Part shown: positions 1-8,677 of the stretch, piece after piece | Layout: each line of letters starts with the position of its first letter | How positions within the stretch are numbered: the first letter of the stretch is position 1 | Source: CAYOHR01 sp964512145 | GTDB lineage: Bacteria; Bacteroidota; Bacteroidia; Flavobacteriales_G; JALEGO01 | Assembly (NCBI GenBank): GCA_964512145.1 | Contig: CAZEIM010000016.1 | Location: 1 to 59,178, forward strand | Direction: 5' to 3' | Length of the DNA: 59,178 nt | Made by a program: the position numbers and the translations under genes | The notes under the pieces: model-generated | What the model saw: only the letters and a program-made list of their open reading frames with translations | Databases searched by the model: none | What the model was told of the DNA's origin: nothing

Positions 1-58
1 TGAACCAAGGACCCTCTGATTAACAGTCAGATGCTCTAACCAGCTGAGCTAAGGAAGA
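1..58 (-). tRNA. tRNA-Asn (anticodon GTT), 3' end cut by window edge
   Basis: Read on the minus strand, the segment shows a seven-base acceptor arm TCTTCCT, T8-A9, a D-stem GCTC/GAGC, the anticodon stem TCTGA/TCAGA around the loop CTGTTAA (anticodon GTT), a five-base variable loop GGGTC and the start of the T-arm CTTGG-TTCA. The 3' half of the T-arm and the acceptor strand lie beyond base 1. Confidence 0.95.
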
Positions 59-184
59 ATAATTGAATGCAAAAATACAAATATTTAATGATTATACAAA
101 TTTGAAAAATATTTTTTGCAGAGTGAAACATATTTTATTTTTCTTTCGTAAATTTAGAAAGCACAAATAATCATACATTATATA

Positions 185-1162
185 ATGTTTAAAGTAGTAT
201 TAAAAAAATATTTATTTTTTATTTTAATTGTTTATACAAACAACTTGATTGCCAATTTTTTTGATAACAAAGAAAATAATATGTATCAAGTAATAGAGGT
301 AATATATGTGAACGACTCAAATTCTTGGTATTTTGTAAATAACAAGCAATTATTTGACGAAGGATGGCATACACTGGCTCAAATACAATTTTGGACAAAT
401 ATTATGCGTATGCCTAGTGATTCTATTATTATAAATATAGCAGAATCGAGAGAAATTTTAGCGAAAGAATCCTATTCTTTGTGGAAAAAATATAGCGAAG
501 AGGAAAAAATAACTTATAAAGATTCTTTAAAAAAAGATCGGTGTTTAAATTATGATTCTAAAATTTACATTACCACAGGAAAAAAAGAATTTTACGATTT
601 TAAGGCTGTTATGCCTTCTATTACTAGAGGTATTGAAATATTTTCACAACAAAACGTAGACCCTTGGTATGCACAAGCTATTCTTTTAATTGAAAGTCCG
701 GGTAAATCACAATACTCTAGTGTTGGTGCTTATGGACCGTTTCAGTTGATGAAATCGGTAGCAAAAAAATATAATTTAGAGGTTAAAAAAGGAAATGATG
801 AACGAAATAATTTTGATAAATCAGCTATAGCAGCCTCATCATTAATAAAAACAGCATGCATTCCTGAGGCAAAAAGAATATTAAAAAGATTTTGTATTGA
901 ATACTCTGAACACGACTTATGGTTCAAACTATTTGTGTTACATATTTATCATGCCGGAGCAGGAAATATTAATAGTTTAATGTCTTATATTAATCCTAGT
1001 GAGGGAGGGATGTCGTTAATTCAAACTATGTGGAAAACAGAACATGGGAAATTTAAAAATTCTTCTCAGAATTATTCACAATTAGCACTTTCATCACAGG
1101 TATTATTAGATGAAATTATTTATTTTAACTGCGAGCATGTGTATGATTGTGGTGCGCAATAA
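185..1162 (+). CDS. Exported lytic transglycosylase-like protein (SLT/lysozyme fold)
   Basis: The protein of 325 residues starts with a basic-hydrophobic export signal (about residues 1-24). Residues 150-300 look like a family 1 SLT domain: the likely catalytic Glu170 in AILLIESPG, the GAYGPFQLM motif that follows it, and a HIYHAGAGN motif in place of the usual N-x-G-x-x-N segment. Such enzymes cleave the MurNAc-GlcNAc bond of peptidoglycan to give 1,6-anhydro ends. The N-terminal 120 residues are not recognised. The gene stands alone between a tRNA and a convergent secreted-protein gene. Fold assignment is fairly firm; activity is inferred from the Glu and its context. Confidence 0.75.
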   Translation: MFKVVLKKYLFFILIVYTNNLIANFFDNKENNMYQVIEVIYVNDSNSWYFVNNKQLFDEGWHTLAQIQFWTNIMRMPSDSIIINIAESREILAKESYSLWKKYSEEEKITYKDSLKKDRCLNYDSKIYITTGKKEFYDFKAVMPSITRGIEIFSQQNVDPWYAQAILLIESPGKSQYSSVGAYGPFQLMKSVAKKYNLEVKKGNDERNNFDKSAIAASSLIKTACIPEAKRILKRFCIEYSEHDLWFKLFVLHIYHAGAGNINSLMSYINPSEGGMSLIQTMWKTEHGKFKNSSQNYSQLALSSQVLLDEIIYFNCEHVYDCGAQ

Positions 1163-1169
1163 GTTTAAT

Positions 1170-3074
1170 TTACTTAATTACTTTATGACAATACACTTGT
1201 CCGTTTTTATCTTCTAATTTTAATACATATATCCCTTTTGGTAAAAATTCCATATTTATTATACATTTATTATTATCGCTGTTAGCAATAGAAGTTTTTA
1301 CTTCTTTTCCGGCTATGTCAAACAACGATATACTTTTATAATAATCTTGCAACAAATCTTGCTGAATAATTAAATAGTTAGTTGCCGGATTCGGATATAT
1401 TTTGATTTTATTAAAGGATGGAGTCTCTATGTTGCTAAATATATCAGAAGAAATAGTTACCATAGAATTAATCGGTGGATTAGTAACGGTAGTGGTTTTA
1501 CAGTTTGCACCGGGCCAGCGAACTACAATAGAGTCAATACTCACAGCATTGTTTAATCCAAAATTTAAAATTAAAGGCTGTTGTCCTGTATGTAAACCCC
1601 TACCTACAATTTGTTCTCTCATATACATGGTATCATTAACGTACACGTATACACGTGCTCCAATAGCATTTTTATTTATTCCTAATCCCGCATTAAGTTT
1701 TACAGAAACCCAACTTTTATTTTGACCTATTTCGTTTTTATATAATTTCATAGCCCCTCCAACGCAAAAAACCACATCATCATCACCATCCAAATCATAA
1801 TCAAACACTTCAACCGAACCGGATGATTTTAAATCAGGAATAACCAATCCTAAAGCATTGGTAACATCAACAAAAGAATGATCGGGTTGTTGTTTCCAAA
1901 AATAAGATCTATCGGTTGTGGGTTGGTATGTTGCTTGAGCCATAACCAAATCTTTTAAACCATCGTTATCAAAATCAAGAAACGCTCCATCATAATCACC
2001 CCTATGGCTAGAAGCGGGAGGAGATACAGGTAAAACGTTATATTGTAAGTCAAATGAGTAATTTGATAATGGACCATTATTTTTTATAATAGTTGAGCGG
2101 TATTCTCCAGGATCATTTCCCCCATGTACTACAGACACAAAAACATCCATATCCCCATCATTATCAACATCTTCTGGTATCACAGAAAAGGTACAGGCTC
2201 TAGTAGTGCCGTCTCCATATAAATATAAATTGTAACCAACATCCGTTGAAACATCCGTAAAAGTTCCATCTCCGTTATTTTTATATACCGAACCTCCGGT
2301 ACGGCAATATGGAGCAACAATTAGGTCGGGATAACAATCATTATTATAATCATAAGCGGCCGAACCATAAATTGGCTCAAGTTTAGTTAAATCTCCAGCA
2401 CTCGTTGTTACATCTGTAAATGTACCATCACCATTCCCTTTTAGTAAATACCCATGATCCCATGTGTTGGCATAATAGTTTTTCATAAATGTAGATAAAT
2501 ACAAATCTAAATTTCCATCTAAATCATAATCTAATGCAGTAAACATTCTTCCGTTTTTTAAACCCAACAATTCAAGACCGCTATTGGGCAAATAATTGAA
2601 AACCCCTGTTCCATCTCCTAAATACACTCTAAACCGATCATCTTTCATTGGGTAATTTGTGGTAGTGTATTTATCATAAAATATCCCAGTAACTAGATCT
2701 ACATTTCCATCGTTGTTAAAATCTGCCAATGTATAAATATTAGCATTTTGACCTGTATCTGGAGGCACCACATTTACTAAACTTTGAGGAGTAATATCAA
2801 TAAATTTTCTATCGAATGGATTGCTACTTGATGTATCATCAATATTCAAAAATATTTTTAAAGGGGCTCTTGTATTATAGATGTTTCCCAAAGCGGTAGA
2901 TAATGCAATTACATCTGGATAATCATCGTTATTTACATCAGCAAATCCCAAGGTAAATGTTGCACCAATATTTAAATCCACTTGTGATGAGTAGTTATTA
3001 AACCATCCCGGGGATTGTGAAAAACTGATTAAGCATTCAAATATAAACCCAGTAAATAATATTTTTTTTAGCAT
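1170..3074 (-). CDS. Secreted FG-GAP/VCBS repeat protein with ASPIC/UnbV and T9SS type A sorting domains
   Basis: After a signal peptide (MLKKILFTGFIF... ending near SFSQ), the protein carries repeated D-x-N/D-x-D-G calcium-binding-like FG-GAP/VCBS motifs (for example DVNNDDYPD, DFNNDGNVD, DYDLDGNLD), predicting a beta-propeller. An ASPIC/UnbV domain follows (about 465-545; IGARVYVYV, VGRGLHTGQ, VVRWPG), then a type A T9SS sorting domain from YPNPATNYL to the end, so it is probably exported and surface-bound or released. An upstream in-frame ATG at 3095 falls inside the -7 promoter box, so I chose the ATG at 3074, which also gives a clean signal peptide. Ligand or enzymatic role is unknown. 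Confidence 0.88.
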   Translation of the reverse strand: MLKKILFTGFIFECLISFSQSPGWFNNYSSQVDLNIGATFTLGFADVNNDDYPDVIALSTALGNIYNTRAPLKIFLNIDDTSSSNPFDRKFIDITPQSLVNVVPPDTGQNANIYTLADFNNDGNVDLVTGIFYDKYTTTNYPMKDDRFRVYLGDGTGVFNYLPNSGLELLGLKNGRMFTALDYDLDGNLDLYLSTFMKNYYANTWDHGYLLKGNGDGTFTDVTTSAGDLTKLEPIYGSAAYDYNNDCYPDLIVAPYCRTGGSVYKNNGDGTFTDVSTDVGYNLYLYGDGTTRACTFSVIPEDVDNDGDMDVFVSVVHGGNDPGEYRSTIIKNNGPLSNYSFDLQYNVLPVSPPASSHRGDYDGAFLDFDNDGLKDLVMAQATYQPTTDRSYFWKQQPDHSFVDVTNALGLVIPDLKSSGSVEVFDYDLDGDDDVVFCVGGAMKLYKNEIGQNKSWVSVKLNAGLGINKNAIGARVYVYVNDTMYMREQIVGRGLHTGQQPLILNFGLNNAVSIDSIVVRWPGANCKTTTVTNPPINSMVTISSDIFSNIETPSFNKIKIYPNPATNYLIIQQDLLQDYYKSISLFDIAGKEVKTSIANSDNNKCIINMEFLPKGIYVLKLEDKNGQVYCHKVIK

Positions 3075-3094
3075 ACTAACGTAATTAATGTGCA

Positions 3095-3102
3095 CAAAAA
3101 TA
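3095..3102 (-). promoter_or_regulatory. Bacteroidota -7 box (TATTTTTG) for the FG-GAP protein gene
   Basis: The minus strand reads TATTTTTG, an exact TAnnTTTG match, 20 bases before the ATG at 3074. No good -33 TTTG at 19 bp spacing is seen. Confidence 0.45.
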
Positions 3103-3149
3103 CATATAAATTTAATTAGCTTATAATTTGAGGCTTCCTAAAACACAAT

Positions 3150-3163
3150 ATGACATATATCAA
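3150..3163. promoter_or_regulatory. Crp/Fnr-type palindrome upstream of hsp20
   Basis: The sequence A-TGACATATATCA-A has the TGA-N6-TCA symmetry of Crp/Fnr operators. A near-identical copy (TGACATTAATCA) lies at 7293-7304 upstream of the CBS gene. Its centre lies roughly 63-65 bp before the start point predicted from the -7 box at 3208, close to a class I activator position. The likely binder is the response-regulator/Crp fusion encoded at 6193-7248, but that is inference. Confidence 0.5.
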
Positions 3164-3207
3164 TCTTTGATTTGATGAATGTAATTTATTAATACAACCA
3201 CCTCCCA

Positions 3208-3215
3208 TACCTTTG
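3208..3215 (+). promoter_or_regulatory. Bacteroidota -7 box (TACCTTTG) for hsp20
   Basis: This is an exact TAnnTTTG match 25 bases before the ATG at 3240. A weak -33 element (TTTA) sits 19 bp upstream. A longer reading with TTG at 3213 would begin inside this box, which argues for the ATG at 3240. Confidence 0.6.
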
Positions 3216-3239
3216 GGTAAACTTTTAAAAATTAAAACT

Positions 3240-3668
3240 ATGAGTATCGTTAAAACAAGTTCATGGCCATTATTGGCAAAAACAGATTTAGACGAAATGT
3301 TACAATGGGATAATTTTTTTGATAGGAAGTGGGAAATTAACCTTCCGGCTGTAAATATTTCTGAAACAGATAAAAATTATGAAATTGAGGTAGCAGTTCC
3401 CGGGTTTGATAAAAAAGATTTTAAGGTAGCAGTACATGATAACGTGTTAAAAATTTCTGCAGAAAAAAAAGCCGAAAAATCTGAAAAAGATAAAAAATAT
3501 ACCCGTAAAGAATTTACCTATAGTTCTTTTGAAAGATCTTTTAATTTACCATCTAACGTAAACACTGAGAAGATTGATGCCAAATACACCGATGGGTTAT
3601 TAAAGTTAACGGTAGCAAAATTAACTGAAACTGTTAGTAAAAAGAGTAAAGAAATATCTATTAAATAA
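3240..3668 (+). CDS. Small heat-shock protein, Hsp20/alpha-crystallin family
   Basis: The 142-residue product has an alpha-crystallin domain at about residues 35-135, with the landmarks VAVPGFDKKDF, LKISAEKK, and the A-x-x-x-n-G-L-L signature as AKYTDGLLKLTV near the end; it closes with an I-x-I tail (ISIK) used for oligomer contacts in this family. It is an ATP-independent holdase for unfolding proteins. It opens a stress cluster (two Usp proteins, histidine kinase, RR-Crp, CBS) but is separated from the next gene by a strong terminator, so it is its own transcript, probably activated through the palindrome at 3150-3163. The start is fixed by the promoter and by typical family length. Confidence 0.93.
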   Translation: MSIVKTSSWPLLAKTDLDEMLQWDNFFDRKWEINLPAVNISETDKNYEIEVAVPGFDKKDFKVAVHDNVLKISAEKKAEKSEKDKKYTRKEFTYSSFERSFNLPSNVNTEKIDAKYTDGLLKLTVAKLTETVSKKSKEISIK

Positions 3669-3690
3669 AGCATTATTTCCATGTATTATT

Positions 3691-3720
3691 AAAGCAAGGC
3701 AGAAGCTGCCTTGCTTTTTT
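3691..3720 (+). terminator. Rho-independent terminator after hsp20
   Basis: A perfect 12-bp stem (AAAGCAAGGCAG / CTGCCTTGCTTT) with an AAG loop runs directly into a T-run. It lies 22 bases after the hsp20 stop codon. Confidence 0.9.
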
Positions 3721-3788
3721 ATTTTTTAAAACAAGGTGAATAAGGATAATTTTTATTAATTTTCCATTATAAAATAAATCATTACGTT

Positions 3789-4667
3789 ATGCAAGAAATA
3801 TTGGTGCCTGTTGATTTTTCCGAATCAACCCCAACCGTTCTAAAAATTGCTCAGTCAATAGGATATAAATCAAAATCAAATGTAACATTATGGCATGCCA
3901 TAGAGACCCATTTATTGGTAAATGACAGTGGCAAATTTCCGTTTACACTATTACCTCACTGGAAAGCGGTACATGATGAAAAAGAGTTTTCGGGTAAAAA
4001 ACGAAAAATTGAGGATTTATTATCGGCAGAGATCGATAAGTTTAGAAACCATTGTGCGAATTGTAAATATGTAATACAAGAAATACACCCTTTAGATAAA
4101 CCAGGCAAAATGGTGTTAGATTATATACAAAAAAACAACCCATCATTGTTAATTATAGGCTCCAATGGTATAGGAAGCAGTGTTGAGTATCAGGTTTTTG
4201 GGTCGAACACAAAAAAGATTATACAAAACACTAAAATCCCAGTTTTAGTGGCTAAGAATGGAAGTGAATGGAATGATATATCTAAAATATTATTTATTGG
4301 CGACTTTACATCTCCTTATACTTTAAAACACTTTAGTCGCTTAGTGGATGTATTTAAAAACTATGATGTAAAATACGACTTGTTATTTATAAATACCCCT
4401 TCGTATTTTTGTAAAAGCTCTGATATGGAAGAAGGGTTTGATTTATATAAAAAACAGTATCCTAGCCTAAACCTTTCTTTACATATTGTAAACGATTTTA
4501 GTGTTGAAAAAGGGGTTATGCAATTTTTAAGTAAAAACACGGTCGATTTAATTTCACTTACTATGTTGCCGCATAACTTTCAATATTTTTTTCAACCACA
4601 TATTTGCGAAATTTTTATTAGAGACACTCAATTGCCTGTTTTTATTATTCCATTTTTGGCCGATTAA
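3789..4667 (+). CDS. Universal stress protein, two UspA-like domains
   Basis: The 292-residue protein opens with the Usp strand ILVPVDFSESTPTVLKIA and has an ATP-loop-like motif around IIGSNGIGSSVEYQVFGS at about residues 115-135; the spacing between the second and third glycines is ten rather than the canonical nine, so nucleotide binding is uncertain. The second half (about 160-292) is a degenerate Usp domain without a clear glycine motif, as is common for tandem Usp proteins in Bacteroidota. It sits 9 bp upstream of the histidine kinase gene, indicating one operon with it. Probably a cytoplasmic stress or hypoxia protein. Confidence 0.85.
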   Translation: MQEILVPVDFSESTPTVLKIAQSIGYKSKSNVTLWHAIETHLLVNDSGKFPFTLLPHWKAVHDEKEFSGKKRKIEDLLSAEIDKFRNHCANCKYVIQEIHPLDKPGKMVLDYIQKNNPSLLIIGSNGIGSSVEYQVFGSNTKKIIQNTKIPVLVAKNGSEWNDISKILFIGDFTSPYTLKHFSRLVDVFKNYDVKYDLLFINTPSYFCKSSDMEEGFDLYKKQYPSLNLSLHIVNDFSVEKGVMQFLSKNTVDLISLTMLPHNFQYFFQPHICEIFIRDTQLPVFIIPFLAD

Positions 4668-4676
4668 AATACAAGC

Positions 4677-6200
4677 ATGACTTCTTCTGAAACAACGGTA
4701 AACAAAATTTGCAAAATTTTTTTCGAAAGTGCTTCAGAATCGGTAATTGTGGCTAATGATAAAGGAAAAATACTTTTAGCAAACCCAAGAACATGCGAAA
4801 TGTTTGGGTATAATATGCAAGAGTTGGTGGATCAACCGGTTGAATTACTAATGCCTGATAGGTATAGAAAACAACATAAAAATCACACAAAAAATTTTAC
4901 ACAACATCCTTCCAGAAGATCTATGGGCATAGGGATGACTTTATTAGGAAAACGAAAAAATGGCGAGGAATTTCCTATAGAAGTCAGCTTAAATCACTTA
5001 CTAGATGAGGGCAAAATGTATATAACAGCATTAATTACAGATGTTACTATTCGAAAAAACATTGAAGATCAAATAATACACTTAAATAAAACACTAGAGC
5101 AAAAAGTACAGGAACGAACGGCTAATTTAAAAGAAAGCGAAGCCTTGTACAGTTTAATTGCTCGAAATTTCCCCAATGGAACCATAAATGTATTCGATCG
5201 AAAATTAAATTATGTTTTTGTAGATGGGGAAGACTTATATAAAATGGGTATTAAAAGTGAACATTTAGTGGGCTCAAGTTATATTAAACGAGTTCCATCA
5301 GAAGTGGCAGATATGATTTTAGAAAATTTGAGAGGAGTTTTTGAAGGAGAGGCTAAATCATTCGAAATAAAACTAAAAAAAGGCGTATATCAATTAAATG
5401 CTGTTCCATTGCCATCAACAGGTAAGCAAATCGACAGAATTTTAGTAGTAGAGCAAAACATTACCAAAAAAAAGCTTTTAGAGGAAAATATGCGTATTGC
5501 CTTAGAAAAAGAGAAAGAATTAAATGAATTAAAGTCACGATTTGTATCTATGGCATCGCATGAATTTAGAACCCCTTTAAGTACTATTTTATCATCGGCA
5601 AATCTTGCGCTTAAATACAATCAATATGAACAAGTTGACAACAGAGAAAAACATCTAAAAAGAATTAAATCTAACGTACAAACGTTAACCTCAATTTTAA
5701 ATGATTTTCTATCCTTAAGTAAGTTAGAGGAAGGAAAAATACAGGCTTCTTTTATAGAGTTTAATTTGCTTAATTTAATTCAAGAGCTCAAAGAAGATTT
5801 GGAAGAATCCGCAGCAAAGAATCAAAAAATAGAAGTTTTGTATCAAGGCAGTAACATGGTTATATCTGATGCAAACATTATAAAAAATATTTTGGTTAAT
5901 TTGCTTTCTAACGCATTAAAATATTCAGAACCTTCTAAAAACGTTTACGTAAATGCACGTGTTAGTGATCAAATACATATTCAAATTCAAGATCAAGGTA
6001 TTGGAATTCCTAAGGAGGAACAAGAGCATTTATTTGAAAGATTTTTTAGGGCTTCAAATGTTATAAATATTCAAGGGACAGGATTAGGACTTAACATAGT
6101 AAAAAAATATATTGATTTATTACAAGGAAGCATAACATTTGAATCATTTGAAAATAAAGGAACTATATTTACTATACAAATACCCGTTCATCATGAGTAA
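4677..6200 (+). CDS. PAS-domain sensor histidine kinase (cytoplasmic)
   Basis: The domains in order are a PAS domain (about residues 8-125), a short coiled linker (VQERTANLKESEA), a second PAS-like domain (150-265), a HisKA dimerisation domain with the phospho-acceptor His295 in ASHEFRTPLS, and an HATPase domain with N-box NILVNLLSNALKYS, G1 DQGIGIP and G2 GTGLGLNIVKKYI. No membrane segment or signal peptide is present, so the signal is sensed inside the cell, probably by the PAS domains (redox, gas or ligand; no heme-binding signature could be confirmed). Its stop codon overlaps the start of the RR-Crp gene (ATGAGTAA), making that protein the obvious phosphotransfer partner. Confidence 0.92.
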   Translation: MTSSETTVNKICKIFFESASESVIVANDKGKILLANPRTCEMFGYNMQELVDQPVELLMPDRYRKQHKNHTKNFTQHPSRRSMGIGMTLLGKRKNGEEFPIEVSLNHLLDEGKMYITALITDVTIRKNIEDQIIHLNKTLEQKVQERTANLKESEALYSLIARNFPNGTINVFDRKLNYVFVDGEDLYKMGIKSEHLVGSSYIKRVPSEVADMILENLRGVFEGEAKSFEIKLKKGVYQLNAVPLPSTGKQIDRILVVEQNITKKKLLEENMRIALEKEKELNELKSRFVSMASHEFRTPLSTILSSANLALKYNQYEQVDNREKHLKRIKSNVQTLTSILNDFLSLSKLEEGKIQASFIEFNLLNLIQELKEDLEESAAKNQKIEVLYQGSNMVISDANIIKNILVNLLSNALKYSEPSKNVYVNARVSDQIHIQIQDQGIGIPKEEQEHLFERFFRASNVINIQGTGLGLNIVKKYIDLLQGSITFESFENKGTIFTIQIPVHHE

Positions 6201-7248
6201 AAAAGTATTAATTATTGAAGATAATGCTGAAATTAGAGAAAACACAGCAGAATTATTAGAGCTATCTAATTACTCAGTACAAACAGCCGAAAACGGTAAA
6301 ATTGGAGTTAAAATCGCTAAAGATTGGAAGCCAAATATTATCATTTGTGATATAATGATGCCAGAGTTAGATGGATATGGCGTTCTGCATATGTTAAATA
6401 AAGATCCTCAGACCGCATCAATTCCATTTATATTTTTATCGGCAAAAGCCGATAAATCGGATATTCGAAAAGGGATGAATTTAGGTGCCGATGATTATTT
6501 AACTAAACCCTTTGAAGAATCGGAGTTATTGGATGCTATAGATATACGGTTGAAAAAGACAGATGCTATTTTTAACATTAAAAATGAGCATACTGCTAGC
6601 AAAATTGATGAATTTTACCAAAACATCAAAAACATTACAGATATTGCCAATTTATCTCAAGTAAAATCTAAATCTATATTAAAAAAACAAATTTTATATC
6701 AGGAAGGTGATAACGTACATTACATATATATGTTGGTTTCCGGCCAAATAAAGTGTTCCAAAAACGATAATTATGGAAAAGAATTTATAACCCATATAAT
6801 TAGTCCCGGAGATTTTTTTGGGTATCAAGATGTATTAAGCAACACCCCCCATTCCGAAACCGCTTTAGCGGTAACAGACAGTGAAGTTTTGCTTATTCCA
6901 AGAGAAGATTTTGAAAAGATATTATATCATAACCGAGACATAGCTGTAGGATTTATTAAAATTATGGCTAATAATATACAAGAAAAGGAAGAACAATTAT
7001 TAAAATTAGCATTTAGTCCGGTAAGAGAAAGAACCGCGTATGTTTTATTAAAATCCTTAGAAAAATCGAATACTAAAAAAGTCATTTCATATTCACGGGA
7101 AGATTTGGCTTCTATGGTCGGCACAGCAACAGAATCTCTAATTAGGACGCTTTCCGAGTTTAAAGAAGAAGGGTTGGTAGAAATTAAAGGTAGAGAGATA
7201 CAAATATTAGATGAATCAAAAATTAAAAAACTAGCCGGCATTTTATAA
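6193..7248 (+). CDS. Response regulator receiver fused to Crp/Fnr effector (REC-cNMP-HTH)
   Basis: The 351-residue protein combines a CheY-like receiver (residues 1-125; acidic pair E9/D10, phospho-acceptor D53 in ICDIMMPELDG, LSAK and LTKPF motifs), a linker, a cyclic-nucleotide-binding beta-roll (about 150-265; VSGQIKCSKNDNYGKEF, PGDFFGY) and a C-terminal Crp-type winged helix (about 270-345; YSREDLASMVGTATESLIRTLSEF). It joins two-component phosphorylation to a Crp/Fnr DNA-binding module. The ATG at 6193 overlaps the end of the kinase gene; a longer in-frame reading from 6139 lies inside the kinase and is rejected. No Fe-S cysteine cluster is seen. Probable target: the TGACATnnATCA sites at 3150 and 7293. 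Confidence 0.93.
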   Translation: MSKKVLIIEDNAEIRENTAELLELSNYSVQTAENGKIGVKIAKDWKPNIIICDIMMPELDGYGVLHMLNKDPQTASIPFIFLSAKADKSDIRKGMNLGADDYLTKPFEESELLDAIDIRLKKTDAIFNIKNEHTASKIDEFYQNIKNITDIANLSQVKSKSILKKQILYQEGDNVHYIYMLVSGQIKCSKNDNYGKEFITHIISPGDFFGYQDVLSNTPHSETALAVTDSEVLLIPREDFEKILYHNRDIAVGFIKIMANNIQEKEEQLLKLAFSPVRERTAYVLLKSLEKSNTKKVISYSREDLASMVGTATESLIRTLSEFKEEGLVEIKGREIQILDESKIKKLAGIL

Positions 7249-7292
7249 TTTACAAGGATTTATAGCAATGCTTATTTGTTATTTCAAAAACC

Positions 7293-7304
7293 TGACATTA
7301 ATCA
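7293..7304. promoter_or_regulatory. Crp/Fnr-type palindrome upstream of the CBS-usp pair
   Basis: TGACATTAATCA has the same TGA-N6-TCA form and the same TGACAT/ATCA arms as the site at 3150-3163. It lies in the 152-bp gap between the RR-Crp gene and the CBS gene. Relative to a weak promoter-like pair (TTTG at 7354-7357, then TAATTTGT at 7377-7384 with a 19-bp spacer) the site centre is about -90. Confidence 0.5.
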
Positions 7305-7400
7305 TTTTTTAAGATAAGATTACTCATTAACTTTTTGGGTTTAGCGGATTATTTTTGGTTATTGTATCATATTAGGTAATTTGTGATTTATTGATTAGTT

Positions 7401-7808
7401 ATGAGGTTAAAAATTGAACAAACTGGTGTGTATGCTCCTGTTTCTGAAATAATGAGCAGTTGTTTAAAATGCTTATTTGTTGCAGATAGCGTGCAAAAAG
7501 CTGTTACTATGTTTCAAGCCAATCGGATTAATCATTTACCGGTTACTTCCAATAAAAAAATTGTAGGGATGTTAAGTTCTACAGATGTAAAACATTGTGT
7601 AAAACAACATTCCATGGATAAAACAGTGGAAGAATTTATGACTCATGAAGTTGTATGTGTTCAACATAACACTAGTATATACGATACCGCAGTATTGTTT
7701 GTTAAACACCCGTTTCATGCTATGCCGGTTTTAAGTAATGATGATGTTGTGGGCATTGTAACAACCACAGATATTGTAAAGTATTTTTTAAATCAAGATA
7801 AAAATTAA
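7401..7808 (+). CDS. CBS-domain pair protein
   Basis: The 135-residue protein is made of two CBS motifs and nothing else: residues about 12-70 (VSEIMSSCLKC..., INHLPVTSNKKIVGMLSSTDV) and 75-130 (VEEFMTHEVVCV..., HAMPVLSNDDVVGIVTTTDI). Stand-alone CBS pairs bind adenine nucleotides and act as energy sensors or partners of other proteins. The gene is separated by 2 bases from the following Usp gene, so the two are co-transcribed, and it has the shared palindrome upstream. Confidence 0.9.
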   Translation: MRLKIEQTGVYAPVSEIMSSCLKCLFVADSVQKAVTMFQANRINHLPVTSNKKIVGMLSSTDVKHCVKQHSMDKTVEEFMTHEVVCVQHNTSIYDTAVLFVKHPFHAMPVLSNDDVVGIVTTTDIVKYFLNQDKN

Positions 7809-7810
7809 TT

Positions 7811-8626
7811 ATGCTTAAAATACTTATCCCTACCGATTTTTCAAATGTTGCACAACATGCAATAGATTATACATTGCAGTTATTTGGGAGCGATGAAAAT
7901 TATCATATTTTATTGCTTAATACCTTTGTATTGCCTGCAAGTCATACTTCTACATTGGTTTCGGTAGAAGATATTATGGAAAAAAATGCATTAAATCATT
8001 TGCAAGAAGAAGAAGATCGTATTAAGAATAAATTTTCGCATTATAATTTAAAAATAAGTAAAATTGCACGTTTAGGATTTTTAAATAATATTGTTCAGCA
8101 AGAGTGTGAAAATAATAGCATAGATTATGTTATTATGGGAACAAAAGGAGCAGAAGGTTTAAAAGAATATATTTTAGGAAGTAAAGCAAAAAGTGTTGTT
8201 AAAACCATTAGCCATCCAATTCTTATTATTCCAGAAGGGAGCCCGGTTAAACCATTAAATTCTGTTGTATTTGCAAAAGACAATAAAAAATATAAGAATA
8301 TGGAAATATTTAATCCTTTAAAGCATTTATTATCCAAAACAAATGCTACATTGGACATACTAAATATTCAACAAAATTCTGAGGAGGAGCATAATAACAA
8401 TCAAGATGTTAAGTTAATTATTAATGGGTTTTCATCTAATACTCATAGTTTTACTTCGGTAGATATAGAGGCTGCCATTATGCAGTTTGTAAAACAACAT
8501 ACTTCTGACCTTATTGTAATGGTAAAGAGAGATTATAATTTTATTGAAAGTTTGTTTCATAAAAGCTTAACAAACAAACTCACATTACACAGTACCACTC
8601 CTATATTAATTTTAAAAGACGCTTAA
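7811..8626 (+). CDS. Universal stress protein, UspA family
   Basis: The 271-residue tandem Usp protein begins with KILIPTDFSNVAQHAIDYTL and has a canonical ATP-loop G-x2-G-x9-G-S (GTKGAEGLKEYILGS) at about residues 113-127, followed by HPILIIPE. The second half is a degenerate Usp domain ending in TTPILILK. It is encoded 2 bp after the CBS gene, so the CBS pair and an ATP-binding Usp are probably made together, which suits a joint role in sensing adenylate level under stress. Confidence 0.9.
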   Translation: MLKILIPTDFSNVAQHAIDYTLQLFGSDENYHILLLNTFVLPASHTSTLVSVEDIMEKNALNHLQEEEDRIKNKFSHYNLKISKIARLGFLNNIVQQECENNSIDYVIMGTKGAEGLKEYILGSKAKSVVKTISHPILIIPEGSPVKPLNSVVFAKDNKKYKNMEIFNPLKHLLSKTNATLDILNIQQNSEEEHNNNQDVKLIINGFSSNTHSFTSVDIEAAIMQFVKQHTSDLIVMVKRDYNFIESLFHKSLTNKLTLHSTTPILILKDA

Positions 8627-8677
8627 ATAAGTTTAGGTAGTTTTTTAATCGAGTTTAAAAGTATATATTACAAGCTT

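Noticed and set aside
3213..3239. Longer start (TTG at 3213) for hsp20
   Set aside because: This codon lies inside the -7 promoter box TACCTTTG, so it would not be transcribed; the ATG at 3240 is used.
6139..6192. Upstream in-frame ATG for the RR-Crp gene
   Set aside because: The extra residues lie inside the kinase coding region and do not resemble a receiver start; MSKKVLIIEDN at 6193 is the usual beginning.
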